NCBI GenBank assembly: GCA_027449125.1
Contig: DAIDME010000106.1
Location: forward strand, 1-64,000
From: Solirubrobacterales bacterium
GTDB taxonomy: Bacteria > Actinomycetota > Thermoleophilia > Solirubrobacterales > Solirubrobacteraceae
Length of the DNA: 64,000 bases
Direction of reading: 5' to 3'
Program-made: the position numbers and the translations under genes
The notes under the pieces: model-generated
What the model saw: the letters and a program-made list of their open reading frames with translations, nothing else
What the model was told of the DNA's origin: nothing
Database searches by the model: none
Part shown: piece after piece, positions 41,939-50,128 of the stretch
How positions within the stretch are numbered: the stretch's first letter is position 1
Layout: the number at the start of each line of letters is the position of its first letter

Positions 41939-44361
41939 GGCTCCCAGCGACCGTCGGGGGCGCGCAGCTGCCAGGGCTGGTCGGGCTGCTCGCGGGCGGC
42001 CAGCGCGATCCAGCTGCCGCCCACGTACTGGCCGAGCAGGTCGCTCGAGGCGATCAGCGCGTCGATCCGCTCGAGCGGGGCCTCGACCACGAACAACGGC
42101 CGCATGGGCTCGTGGAACAGGGTCTCGCCGTGGGCGACGGACTGCCAGGGCAGCCCCAGCATCAGGTCGCCACCTGAGCCCTGCAGTACACCGACATCAC
42201 CGAGCACGTTGTGCAGGGTCTTGTCGCCGGCGCCGAGGATCTCCGGGTCGACGCTCGAGAAGTAGTACTGAGCGCTGATCCACTGGACCACCAGCCCGGG
42301 GGCGGTGAGGATCGTCAAGAGCGCGCTTGCGTCCGGGTCGTTGCGCCACTCGTAGGAGTGCAGGAAGGTGCGGCAGCCGAGGTCGAGGCCGCTGACCGCG
42401 GCGCTGGGCGCGACGATGAAGGCGGCGTTGCGCGCGAGGCCCCACTCGGGCCTGACCTGCGCCCAGTCGCGCCCTCGCCGGCGCGGCGCGGCGCGGCCGG
42501 GCAGCAGCCGCGCCCGCTCCGCCGCAAGCGCCCTGCCAGCCGCCTCGAGGTCGGCCCGCACCGCGGTCAGATCGGCCTGCGGCATGACATCGATCAGGCT
42601 CACGGTGTCACTGGCGGTATCGTGCTCGGCCGCCACGAAACGCGTGCTGTCCGGGACGTTCAGGCCGTGCTCGCGGAGCCCGGCGCGCACCTGCCGGTCG
42701 TTGAGGATCATCGCCGCCAGCCGTGCGTTCTCGCCGCCGGCGTGGCCGCCGCAGGCGCCGCATTCGAGCGCCGCCCGGTAGGCGTTGTTGGTGACGGCAC
42801 TCGTGTGTCCGACGATCAGGATCGTGGGCGCGAAGCGCCCGGTGAGACCGATCGTATGGAGGGTCTGCGCGGCCCAGGCCAGCTGCTGCTCGAGCGCCAT
42901 GCCAGAGCGCAGCTCGAGCGGCGGTCGGGCGGGTGAAGAGCCAGCGGTGAGCCGCGGTGCGAAGGTCCGCACCGCGGCTGCGGCGGCTGCCAGCCAGCCG
43001 CTCGCCTCAGCCATGCTGTAGGGGGCGAGCGGGCTTGCCTTGGCGCTTGTGTGTGCCGCCGCGAGCGCCTGCGAGCGCCGCCGCCCGGCGAGCGCGCCGG
43101 CGGCCGTGGCGTCCTCGACCTCGGCGAGCACCGCGGTGGGCTCGAGTGGCCCGGGCAGGAGCCGCGTGGCGCCGGCGCTGTGCAGGTGCTCAAACACGAC
43201 TGGCAAACCGAAGAACCCCGCCATCCCGAAGGTCTCCCAGCGACTCGGAGCGAGCGACTCCAGCGCGCGCCGCAGACCCTCAGAACGGGCATCGATACAG
43301 AAGATCGCCTGGGCCGCAGGCCTGCTCTCAGCCTGTGGGGGGCGGCCGGCACGAGCCGGCCGCCCCCCACGCGCGAGCTTGGCCAGCAACCGGTCGCGGT
43401 AGTGCCACTCATAGGCGTCCTGCCAGATCCAGGCGCGCTCGACAGCTGCCGTCGGCGCCGCTGCGGCGTCCATGGGGCGCTCGGCCCCGGCGAGCAGCCC
43501 GCCGAGCGCGAGGCCCCGCTCGCTTGCGGTGCGCCGCAGCGCCAGTGATTCGTAGCTGAGCCGCAGCGCGAGCAGATCGGGAGTCCCACCCGGCGCGTCA
43601 CAGAGCTCGGGATGCTCGTCGCGCCAGCGGAAGTGGGCGGCGAAGCCGGGCGTGCGGCAGAGCTGCTCGAGCAGTTCCCGCTCGATGCGGGCGTCGGGGA
43701 TTTCGAGCACGTCGAGCGCCCAGGCGATCGCCGCGAGCGGCTCGTCCCTGAGCAGGCGGGCTGCGCCAGTCCCGGCCAGCCGCCGCAGCGCCGGATCGTG
43801 CGCTGCCAGCGCCCGCCAGGCGGCAAACATGCCGTGCTCCCGACCCGGCATCGACCAGGCGGCCTGTGAGGAGCCACAGAAGGCGGAGCACCACTTCAGC
43901 ACCTCGTGGTCCACCGCCGGCGCCAGCTGCGTCGCAAGCGTCGCGTCCACGCGGCCGCAGGCACCCAGCAGCGGGCGCGCCGGCGACTCCTGCTCTGCCG
44001 CGTTCAGGAGCGCGTCCAGCAGCAGCTCCTCGGCCCGCTCGCCGCCGCCCAGATCGGGCAGGCGCCGGCGTGCCGCGGCGTGCAGGTCGGCCCGCGTGAT
44101 CCGGCCGTCCGCGTACGCCTGCCGGTACTGCGTGAGCGTCATGTGACCGCGCAGCCCGAGCAGCTCCCCGCCCCAGGCCACGGCCGATTCGAAGCCGAGC
44201 TCCTGCACCCCGGCCAGCGGGTTGACCGCGATCAGGTCGGTGATCGGCCAGGCCACGGGCAGCTTTGCGGCGGCGCCGGCCACGGCATCCGCCACCGACT
44301 CGGCGCGCGCATCCGTGCCCGGCGCGGTCGCCGCCGCCGCTCTCTGCGCGGCGGCGCTCAC
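41896..44361 (-). CDS. dabA: DabA, DUF2309 subunit of an inorganic-carbon transporter
   Basis: An 821-residue protein of UPF0753/DUF2309. DabA resembles a beta-carbonic anhydrase and, with DabB, couples ion flow to one-way CO2 hydration in the cytoplasm. The zinc site residues are visible: Cys and Asp in AIFCIDARSEGLRRAL, His in ILIVGHTSAVTNN and Cys in LECGACGGHAGGENARLAA. The N-terminus has the expected WPITDLIAVNPLAG. A linker before the zinc site (ARGGRPARAGRPPQ) is encoded by a perfect 16-base inverted repeat at 43335. The GTG start overlaps the dabB stop (GTGA), and the 3' end overlaps the DUF6671 gene. Confidence 0.9.
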   Translation of the reverse strand: MSAAAQRAAAATAPGTDARAESVADAVAGAAAKLPVAWPITDLIAVNPLAGVQELGFESAVAWGGELLGLRGHMTLTQYRQAYADGRITRADLHAAARRRLPDLGGGERAEELLLDALLNAAEQESPARPLLGACGRVDATLATQLAPAVDHEVLKWCSAFCGSSQAAWSMPGREHGMFAAWRALAAHDPALRRLAGTGAARLLRDEPLAAIAWALDVLEIPDARIERELLEQLCRTPGFAAHFRWRDEHPELCDAPGGTPDLLALRLSYESLALRRTASERGLALGGLLAGAERPMDAAAAPTAAVERAWIWQDAYEWHYRDRLLAKLARGGRPARAGRPPQAESRPAAQAIFCIDARSEGLRRALESLAPSRWETFGMAGFFGLPVVFEHLHSAGATRLLPGPLEPTAVLAEVEDATAAGALAGRRRSQALAAAHTSAKASPLAPYSMAEASGWLAAAAAAVRTFAPRLTAGSSPARPPLELRSGMALEQQLAWAAQTLHTIGLTGRFAPTILIVGHTSAVTNNAYRAALECGACGGHAGGENARLAAMILNDRQVRAGLREHGLNVPDSTRFVAAEHDTASDTVSLIDVMPQADLTAVRADLEAAGRALAAERARLLPGRAAPRRRGRDWAQVRPEWGLARNAAFIVAPSAAVSGLDLGCRTFLHSYEWRNDPDASALLTILTAPGLVVQWISAQYYFSSVDPEILGAGDKTLHNVLGDVGVLQGSGGDLMLGLPWQSVAHGETLFHEPMRPLFVVEAPLERIDALIASSDLLGQYVGGSWIALAAREQPDQPWQLRAPDGRWEPWVPAGSEPAGAHR
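43335..43370. repeat. Perfect 16-base inverted repeat with 4-base loop inside dabA
   Basis: GTGGGGGGCGGCCGGC (43335-43350) pairs exactly with GCCGGCCGCCCCCCAC (43355-43370) around the loop ACGA. It lies in the dabA coding sequence, in a linker of the protein just before the zinc site. No other stem in the window is as long and exact. In mRNA it would form a very stable hairpin that ribosomes must open. Confidence 0.9.
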
Positions 44362-45953
44362 GCGGCCGCGCCCTGTTCGGTGAGACGTGCCGGCGCCTCC
44401 GCGGGCCGTCTGCGGAGGGTCGCCGCAGGCCACTGGCCCTGCCCCGTGACACGAGTGCTGCCGAGCTCGAGCAGACGCGGGTAGAGCCATCCGCGCAGGC
44501 CAGCGCCGGCGTCACCGGGCGCCCAGACCAGCACCTGCAGCGCGAGGAAGGCAATCGCGAGCGCGGGCAGCGTGAGCGCCAGCGGCAGCGTGTGCGAGCC
44601 TCGCGCTGCGATTTGCAGGTAGGCCGTGAGCGCCGCCAGCAGGCAGGTGTAGGCGGCGAGGGCCAGGGCTCCCATCGCGAACACGGCGGGCGCTGGCAAC
44701 AGCGCGCGGCGCAGCAGCGAGGCGCCGACCGTGAGCGAGGCCGCCCAGGCGAAGCTGAGCGGCACGACCGCACCCGGCTCGGCCAGCGCCGCGTGCGCGA
44801 TGCTCGCGAGCGCCGCGAGCATCGCGCACCCCAGCGCCGCCGCGAGTGCGATCAGCATGGCCGGGGTCGGGCGGGCGGCGCGCGTCGGCGCGGGCGCGGC
44901 GCGTTTGGCCGCTTGCGCCGCCACGGCCCCGTCGGCGGCCAGGAAGGCGCTCGCCTTGTAGAGCCCGTGACCGATCAGATGCACGATCGCGGCGGCGTAG
45001 GCGCCCAGTCCGCAGGCCATCAGCATGAAGCCCATCTGGGCGCTAGTTGACTGTGCGAGGCCGCCCTTGACGTCGGGCCGCGTGAGGCTGAGCGTGCTGG
45101 CGTAGAGCGCCGTCACCAGCCCGATCGTCACAGCCAGCGCCGGGCCGGCCGGGCCATCGGCGAAGACCGGCGCGCAGCGCACCAGCAGGAAGCCGCCGGC
45201 GTTGACGAGGCCCGCGTGCAGCATCGCCGAGGCGGGAGTCGGCGTGGTGACACTCGCCGCAAGCCAGGACTGCCCGGGCAGCTGGGCCGCGCGTGCGGCC
45301 GCCGCCAGCGTCAGCAGCACCGCCACGCAGGGGGCGGCCGGTAGCGCGACGACCAGCAGCGGCAGCTTGGCGTGGCTGAGCGCCACGGCCACGTGGTGGA
45401 GGTGGCTGAGCGACGCGTCGCCGGCGCTGTGCCAGATCAGCGCCCCGGCGCAGAGCAGCGCCGCGTCGCCGGCCAGCAGCACGCGGGCGGTGCGGCGCAG
45501 GCCCTCGCGGGCGAGCGGCAGTTGGCGGCGCTGGCCCACGACCGCCAGCAGGCCAAGCGTGGTCAGCTCCCAGCCGAGCAGCAGCAGCACCAGATGCGCG
45601 GCCGTGACGGTCAGCGCCACGGCGCTCGTCACGAGCGCCGTCGTGCGGATCAGACGGGGTTGCTCGGAGGCGCCGGACAGGTTGCGCAGGGCGAAGGCCT
45701 GGACCAGCGCGCTGACCCCGAGCACCAGCACCAGCATGGCCGCCGACAGGCGCCCGGCGGTCAGCGACAGCGGACCGGCCACGGACGTGGCAGGGGGTCC
45801 GATCAGTGCGCACACGACCAACGCGGCGGCGAGCGTGAGGGACAGTGAAACCCCCGCCAGGCAGATGCGACCGGTCAGCTCGCTCCGGCGCGTGAGGAGC
45901 TCCGCCAGCACGAGGCTCAGCGCGGGCAGCATCACGACCGCCCAGACCATCAT
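44358..45953 (-). CDS. dabB: DabB, proton/cation-conducting membrane subunit of the carbon transporter
   Basis: A 531-residue membrane protein with about 14 helices of the NuoL/MrpA-like proton-pumping family, the usual partner of DabA. Family residues in the ion path include the Lys in LSHAKLPLL, the helix SVTTPTPASAMLHAGLVNAGGFLLVR, and HLIGHGLYKASAFLAADG, in which His and Lys are conserved. The start is ATG-ATG at 45953/45950; it lacks its own ribosome binding site. A 13-codon leader with AAAGGAG ends exactly across this start, so dabB is probably translated by coupling. It overlaps dabA (GTGA). Confidence 0.88.
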   Translation of the reverse strand: MMVWAVVMLPALSLVLAELLTRRSELTGRICLAGVSLSLTLAAALVVCALIGPPATSVAGPLSLTAGRLSAAMLVLVLGVSALVQAFALRNLSGASEQPRLIRTTALVTSAVALTVTAAHLVLLLLGWELTTLGLLAVVGQRRQLPLAREGLRRTARVLLAGDAALLCAGALIWHSAGDASLSHLHHVAVALSHAKLPLLVVALPAAPCVAVLLTLAAAARAAQLPGQSWLAASVTTPTPASAMLHAGLVNAGGFLLVRCAPVFADGPAGPALAVTIGLVTALYASTLSLTRPDVKGGLAQSTSAQMGFMLMACGLGAYAAAIVHLIGHGLYKASAFLAADGAVAAQAAKRAAPAPTRAARPTPAMLIALAAALGCAMLAALASIAHAALAEPGAVVPLSFAWAASLTVGASLLRRALLPAPAVFAMGALALAAYTCLLAALTAYLQIAARGSHTLPLALTLPALAIAFLALQVLVWAPGDAGAGLRGWLYPRLLELGSTRVTGQGQWPAATLRRRPAEAPARLTEQGAAA

Positions 45954-45991
45954 CTGTCCACCCCTGCGACGCTGCGCGGATCCGCACCCAT
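45950..45991 (-). CDS. Leader peptide coupled to dabB
   Basis: A 13-codon frame, MGADPRSVAGVDR, begins at ATG 45991, behind AAAGGAG spaced six bases away. Its TGA overlaps the first ATG of dabB (ATGATG context). dabB itself has no visible ribosome binding site, so ribosomes ending the leader may restart on dabB. The peptide has no repeated rare codons that would suggest an attenuator. It may only serve as a translational entry, or its start may be the real 5' end of a regulatory step. Confidence 0.5.
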   Translation of the reverse strand: MGADPRSVAGVDR

Positions 45992-46003
45992 GCTGAACTC
46001 CTT

Positions 46004-46049
46004 TTAGCGAATTACAATATCGGAGACCAGATTAGCGAATTTCAATTCG
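46004..46049. promoter_or_regulatory. Two operator-like repeats between dabB and its divergent regulator
   Basis: TTAGCGAATTACAAT (46004-46018) and TTAGCGAATTTCAAT (46032-46046) are direct repeats 28 bases apart and differ in one base. The second contains the perfect inverted repeat CGAATT-TC-AATTCG (46036-46049); the first has the same half with a decayed second arm. They lie in an AT-rich stretch, where the divergent promoters must be. They are the natural target of the neighbouring winged-helix regulator. Confidence 0.65.
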
Positions 46050-46093
46050 TATGTCAACTTGCCGCTGTCGCACATTTGCCCTAGCCTTCGCGC

Positions 46094-46381
46094 GTGGGCG
46101 AGTGGACCTTCCTGACCAACCACGCGCATGTGCTGATGTGTGTCGCGCGTGATCCGGGCGTGCGGCTGCGCGAGGTGGCGGACGCCGTGGGCATAACCGA
46201 GCGCGCGGCCCAGAAGATCGTTGCCGACCTGGTCGCGGCGGGCTACCTGGAACGGCAGCGTGCCGGCCGGCGCAACCACTACGAGCTCAAGCGCGACATG
46301 CCGCTGCGCCACCCGATGGACCGTGAGCACCAGATCGGCGAGATCCTGCGCGTCTTCTCTGCGATCGAGCCGGAGCCCTAG
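46094..46381 (+). CDS. Winged-helix (MarR/ArsR-like) regulator divergent from dabB
   Basis: A 95-residue DNA-binding protein consisting of one winged helix: LTNHAHVLMCVARDPGVRLREVADAVGITERAAQKIVADLV is helices 1-3, and YLERQRAGRRNHYEL is the wing. A short C-terminal helix (REHQIGEILRVFSAI) probably makes a dimer. No sensor domain or cysteine-based metal site is present apart from one Cys in the first helix. The GTG start at 46094 is 48 bases from the nearest operator-like repeat. Its position suggests control of dabB-dabA-DUF6671 and of itself. Confidence 0.82.
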   Translation: MGEWTFLTNHAHVLMCVARDPGVRLREVADAVGITERAAQKIVADLVAAGYLERQRAGRRNHYELKRDMPLRHPMDREHQIGEILRVFSAIEPEP

Positions 46382-46391
46382 ACCGCCGCCA

Positions 46392-47132
46392 TCAGGTCGG
46401 CAGCCGGCCCTCCTGGGCCAGCTTGTCGAGGTGGGCGGCGAGCGTCAGCTCGGCGACCGGACGCAGGGGCGGCGGGACCTCCGGCCAGGCCGCGTCGAGC
46501 AGCTCCTCGGGCGAGCGCAGGCCGGCCGCGAGGGCGTCGAGCAGCGCCTGCTCGCGGGCCTGGCGGTGCGCGATGTACTGGTCGAGCTTGGTCGCGGGGT
46601 CGCGCACGAGCGGGCCGTGGCCGGGGGCGATCAGCTCCAGGCGCAACGCACGCAGGCGCGCCAGGGCCCGCAGGTACTCGGCCAGCTGCGAGCCGATGAA
46701 GACGCTGCCCTCGCCGAGCACCGCGTCGCCCGTGAACGCCACGCCGTCTGCGACGAAGACCAGGTGGTCGGGGGCGTGGCCGGGCGTCGCGACCACCGTG
46801 AACGGCCCGATCTGGTCGCCGTCGCAGAGCAGCCTGGTGACGGTCCCGCGCGCAGCGGCGAGCGGGACCGGGGAGAAGCGGGCGACAAGCTCGGGGGCCG
46901 CCTGCGCGTGGTCTGCGTGGTCGTGGGTGAGCAGCACGGCGCCGAGGCCACCGCGTGCCTGCACCTCGGCGCTGATCGCGTCCAGGTGCGCCTCGAGCGC
47001 CGGGCCGGGATCGATCACCCAGGCCGGCCGGCGGCCAAAGATCCAGGTGTTGGTGCCGGTCAGCGTGAGCGGGCCGGGGTTGTCGGCGCGGATGCCGATG
47101 GCGTCCCGGTCGGGCAGCTCCAGGGCTGACAT
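46392..47132 (-). CDS. Metallo-beta-lactamase fold hydrolase (LACTB2-like)
   Basis: A 246-residue MBL-fold protein. The metal motif is LTHDHADH, further ligands are the His in TPGHAPDHLVF and the Asp in FTGDAVLGEGSVF, and the last His is in LIAPGHGPLV. The C-terminal winged-helix-like part (RQAREQALLDAL, AELTLAAHLDKLAQEG) is like LACTB2 ribonuclease/hydrolases. ATG 47132 begins just before the conserved TLTGTNTW block. It is divergent from the YbhN gene and convergent with the regulator gene. The substrate is not known. Confidence 0.85.
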   Translation of the reverse strand: MSALELPDRDAIGIRADNPGPLTLTGTNTWIFGRRPAWVIDPGPALEAHLDAISAEVQARGGLGAVLLTHDHADHAQAAPELVARFSPVPLAAARGTVTRLLCDGDQIGPFTVVATPGHAPDHLVFVADGVAFTGDAVLGEGSVFIGSQLAEYLRALARLRALRLELIAPGHGPLVRDPATKLDQYIAHRQAREQALLDALAAGLRSPEELLDAAWPEVPPPLRPVAELTLAAHLDKLAQEGRLPT

Positions 47133-47157
47133 GGGCTCAGGATGACAGGATGGGGGC

Positions 47158-48195
47158 GTGGCGGACACCGAACATCAGCCCAACGCGGACGAGCTCGGGC
47201 TCACCGACGAGAAGGCCAGGCGGAACCTCAGGCACGGCCTGATCTCGCTCGGCGTGCTGGTCGCGCTGGCCGCCGGCCTGCTGCTGTCGGTGCCGAGCCT
47301 GCATGGCGTCGAGCACGAGATCCTGCGCATGCCGGTTCACCTGATCCTGATCGCGATCGGCCTGGAGATGCTCTCGTGCGCGAGCTACGTGGTCTGCTTT
47401 CTGCTGGTCTTCGACCGGGTGCCGCGGCGCTTCGGGGCGCGCGTGGCACTGAGCGAGCTGGCCTTCGGCGCGGCGGTCGCGCTGGGCGGTGCGAGCAGCA
47501 TCGCCGTCGGCGCCTGGCTGCTGATCGAGCGCGGCGAACGGCCCGGTGAGGTCGCGGAGCGTTCGGCGGTGCTGTTCCTGCTGACCAGCGGGATCAACCT
47601 GATCACGCTGGCCGCGGCCGGCCTGGGCGTGTGGTTCGGGATCCTGCCGGGCGACCGCGACCCGCTGCTCAGCCTGGTGCCAGGTGCCGTGGGCGTCGTG
47701 GTGTTCTGCTCCTTCCTGGCACTGCCGACGGTCAGCGACCGCCTGATGGCCGGACGCAGCGGACGCTTCGCGAGCTGGGCGAACGCCAGCTCGGAGACGA
47801 TCCGCCTGACCGCCAGGACCCTGTTCACGCCCGACTGGCGGCTGCTGGGCGCCTTCGGCTACCTGTGGTTCGACATCGCCGTCCTGTGGCTCGCCTTCAA
47901 GGCGCTCGGCCACACGCCGCCGCTGCCGACCGTCGTGCTCGCCTACCAGATCGGATACCTCTCGAACCTGATCCCGATCCCCGGCGGTATCGGCGTCCTG
48001 GACGGCAGCTTCGTCGGGCTGTTCGCGCTCTACGGGGTGCGTGGCACGCTCGCCGCCTCGGCGACGATCGTCTACCACGCGATCTCGCTCTGGGTTCCGG
48101 CGACCTGGGGAACCATCGCCTTCCTGCTGCTGCGGCGCAGTCGCCACGAGCCGATCCGGTGGCGCGGACTCACGCTCCGGCGACGGGCGGAATAG
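47158..48195 (+). CDS. YbhN/UPF0104 family flippase-like membrane protein
   Basis: A 345-residue protein with eight or nine hydrophobic helices of the lysylphosphatidylglycerol synthase transmembrane family. Family stretches are FGAAVALGGASSIAVGAW and YLSNLIPIPGGIGVLDGSFVGLFALYG; the latter is the conserved PGGIG motif. The catalytic transferase domain of MprF is absent, so it probably moves a lipid or polyprenyl intermediate across the membrane. GTG start. It resembles the membrane half of the fusion at 6280-8643, which makes this the second such domain in the window. Confidence 0.82.
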   Translation: MADTEHQPNADELGLTDEKARRNLRHGLISLGVLVALAAGLLLSVPSLHGVEHEILRMPVHLILIAIGLEMLSCASYVVCFLLVFDRVPRRFGARVALSELAFGAAVALGGASSIAVGAWLLIERGERPGEVAERSAVLFLLTSGINLITLAAAGLGVWFGILPGDRDPLLSLVPGAVGVVVFCSFLALPTVSDRLMAGRSGRFASWANASSETIRLTARTLFTPDWRLLGAFGYLWFDIAVLWLAFKALGHTPPLPTVVLAYQIGYLSNLIPIPGGIGVLDGSFVGLFALYGVRGTLAASATIVYHAISLWVPATWGTIAFLLLRRSRHEPIRWRGLTLRRRAE

Positions 48196-48371
48196 GCGGC
48201 CGGCAGCGGCCTGTCCCGGTACGCACTGCAACGCGCACGCCCGGACAGCGCTCTATCTTGTCCTGAATCGCAGAGCCAGCTTCACCCGGGTCGGTACTAG
48301 CGCTCATCCGCAGCGGCGCGGCCAGCACTCGCAACGACCTGGCCGAGCGTCTGGGCGTCGCTCGCTCGACC

Positions 48372-49436
48372 GTGGTCCAGCGGCTGGCCGTGCTGACAGC
48401 GGCACGACTCGTGCGGGTGGCGGGCGACGCGCAGTCAAGCGGCGGCAGGCCGGCATCGGTGTTCGCCTTCAACGAGGGGGCCGGCCTGGTCGTGGTCGGC
48501 GACCTGGGGCAGACGGGCTGCCACCTGGCGGTCTGCGACCTGGGCGCCCGGCCACTTGCCGAACACACCGCGCCGCTGCAGATCGAGCAGGGGCCTGAGG
48601 TCGTGATCAGCTGGGCCAAGGCGCGCTTCGCCGAGCTGCTTGCCGAGCTGGGACGTGGCTGGCAGGACGTGCTGGGTGTCGGGATCGGACTGCCCGGCCC
48701 CGTCGACTTCGACACCGGCCGCCCGGTCAGCCCACCGGCGATGCCCGCCTGGGATGGGGTCGACGTGCCCGCCATGTTCGCCGACGTCACCGACCGGCCG
48801 GTCCTGGTTGACAACGACGCGCGCATCATGGCGCTCGGTGAGCACCGCACCGCGAGGCGCGGCGACCGTCACATGATCTTCGTGAAGCTCGGCTCCGGCA
48901 TCGGGGCGGGGCTGATCTCCTACGGCGAGGTCCTGCGCGGCGAGCGCGGGGCGGCGGGAGACATCGGCCACATCGTCGTCGACCCGGAGGCATCGGAAGT
49001 CTGCCGCTGCGGCAACGTCGGGTGCCTCGACGCGGTCGCCGGCGGCTGGGCGATAGCCCGGCGGCTGGGCGATCTGGCGCCGACCCCGCCGGACGTGGTG
49101 AGACTGGCGCGCGACGGCCAGCCGGAGGCGATGGCCGAGGTGAGGCGCAGCGGCCGGCTGGTGGGCGCCGCCGTGGCCAACGCCGTGAACCTGCTCAACC
49201 CGACCTCAGTGGTGATCGGCGGCAAGCTCGCCGAGGCTGACGAGCAGGTCTTTGCAGCCGTGCGCGAGGCGATCTACCGGCACGCCACGCCGGTGGCCTC
49301 GCGCCACCTGGAGATCGCGCTCACCGAGCTCTGGCACATGGCCGGCGTGATCGGCGCGGCGCACATGGTGATCGACCACGTGCTGGAGCCCGAGCGCGTG
49401 GGCGCCCTCGTCGAGCGCCGTCTGCGGGCCGCCTGA
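48372..49436 (+). CDS. ROK family protein (repressor/sugar kinase type), start unresolved
   Basis: The frame codes for the full ROK domain: VGIGLPGPVDFDTGRPV, PVLVDNDARIMALGEH, KLGSGIGAGLISYGEV, the GERGAAGDIGHIVVDP zinc His, and CRCGNVGCLDAVAGG, the Cys set that binds zinc. The DNA-binding helix-turn-helix (RNDLAERLGVARSTV) is encoded in the same frame just upstream, from about 48294. No ATG, GTG or TTG precedes it before the in-frame stop at 48264. The first standard start, GTG 48372, would cut off the recognition helix. Either an unusual start is used or the 5' end is mutated. It converges on eda-edd, so a role in sugar control is plausible. Confidence 0.75.
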   Translation: MVQRLAVLTAARLVRVAGDAQSSGGRPASVFAFNEGAGLVVVGDLGQTGCHLAVCDLGARPLAEHTAPLQIEQGPEVVISWAKARFAELLAELGRGWQDVLGVGIGLPGPVDFDTGRPVSPPAMPAWDGVDVPAMFADVTDRPVLVDNDARIMALGEHRTARRGDRHMIFVKLGSGIGAGLISYGEVLRGERGAAGDIGHIVVDPEASEVCRCGNVGCLDAVAGGWAIARRLGDLAPTPPDVVRLARDGQPEAMAEVRRSGRLVGAAVANAVNLLNPTSVVIGGKLAEADEQVFAAVREAIYRHATPVASRHLEIALTELWHMAGVIGAAHMVIDHVLEPERVGALVERRLRAA

Positions 49437-49466
49437 GCGGCGGTCAGGGTGCCCGCGGGGCGTCAG

Positions 49467-50096
49467 TCAGCCGTTGGCAGCCGCCGCCTGTGCGGCCAGG
49501 GCGGTGATCCTCGGCCAGTCGCCGGCGTCGATCAGCTCGGCCGTGACCATCCAGGAGCCACCGATGCAGATGACGTTCGGCAGCGCGAGGTAAGCGCCGG
49601 CGCGGTCCCGATCGATGCCACCGGTCGGGCAGAAGCTGACCTGCGGGAACGGCCCGGCCAACGCCCGGATCGCCTCGACCCCGCCGCTCGCCTGCGCCGG
49701 GAAGAACTTCATCGTGGTGATCCCGCGCTCCAGCAGCCGCAGGACCTCGCTCGCGGTCACCGCCCCCGGCAGGAAGGCGCCGCCGGCTTCCGCGGCGGCC
49801 GCCGCCAGCGCCTCCGTGCAGCCCGGCGAGACGATGAACCGCGCGCCCGCAGCGCGCGCCGCTCGCAGCTGCGCGGGCGTGTTGACCGTGCCCGCCCCAA
49901 CCACGGCTTGCGGAAGCTCAGCCGCGATGCGCCTGATCGCCTCGATCCCCGCCTCGGTCCGCAGCGTCACCTCCAGAACAGGCAGGCCGCCTGCCACCAG
50001 CGCACGCGCCAACGGCACGGCGCTACCTGCATCGGCGATGGTGATCACCGGTACGACGCGGGTCGTACCGAGCAACTCCACGAAACTCTCGCTCAC
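49467..50096 (-). CDS. eda: KDPG/KHG aldolase
   Basis: A 209-residue class I aldolase that splits 2-keto-3-deoxy-6-phosphogluconate into pyruvate and glyceraldehyde-3-phosphate, the last step of the Entner-Doudoroff pathway. The general-base Glu is in LEVTLRTEAGIEAIRR, and the Schiff-base Lys is in TTMKFFPAQASGGVEAIRAL. The phosphate site is in CPTGGID. ATG 50096. It follows edd by 32 bases on the same strand, so the two form an operon. Confidence 0.94.
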   Translation of the reverse strand: MSESFVELLGTTRVVPVITIADAGSAVPLARALVAGGLPVLEVTLRTEAGIEAIRRIAAELPQAVVGAGTVNTPAQLRAARAAGARFIVSPGCTEALAAAAAEAGGAFLPGAVTASEVLRLLERGITTMKFFPAQASGGVEAIRALAGPFPQVSFCPTGGIDRDRAGAYLALPNVICIGGSWMVTAELIDAGDWPRITALAAQAAAANG

Positions 50097-50128
50097 AGGG
50101 TGCTCCGCTTTCAGTTCGGGCGCACCGG

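Noticed and set aside
44265..45996. Plus-strand frames opposite dabB
   Set aside because: Gln/Arg/His-rich shadow composition; dabB shows the expected helices and conserved residues on the minus strand.
22578..46046. The word TTAGCGAA shared by the hipB leader and the dab operators
   Set aside because: The flanking bases differ (GCATAAA versus TTACAAT), so a common regulator is not supported.
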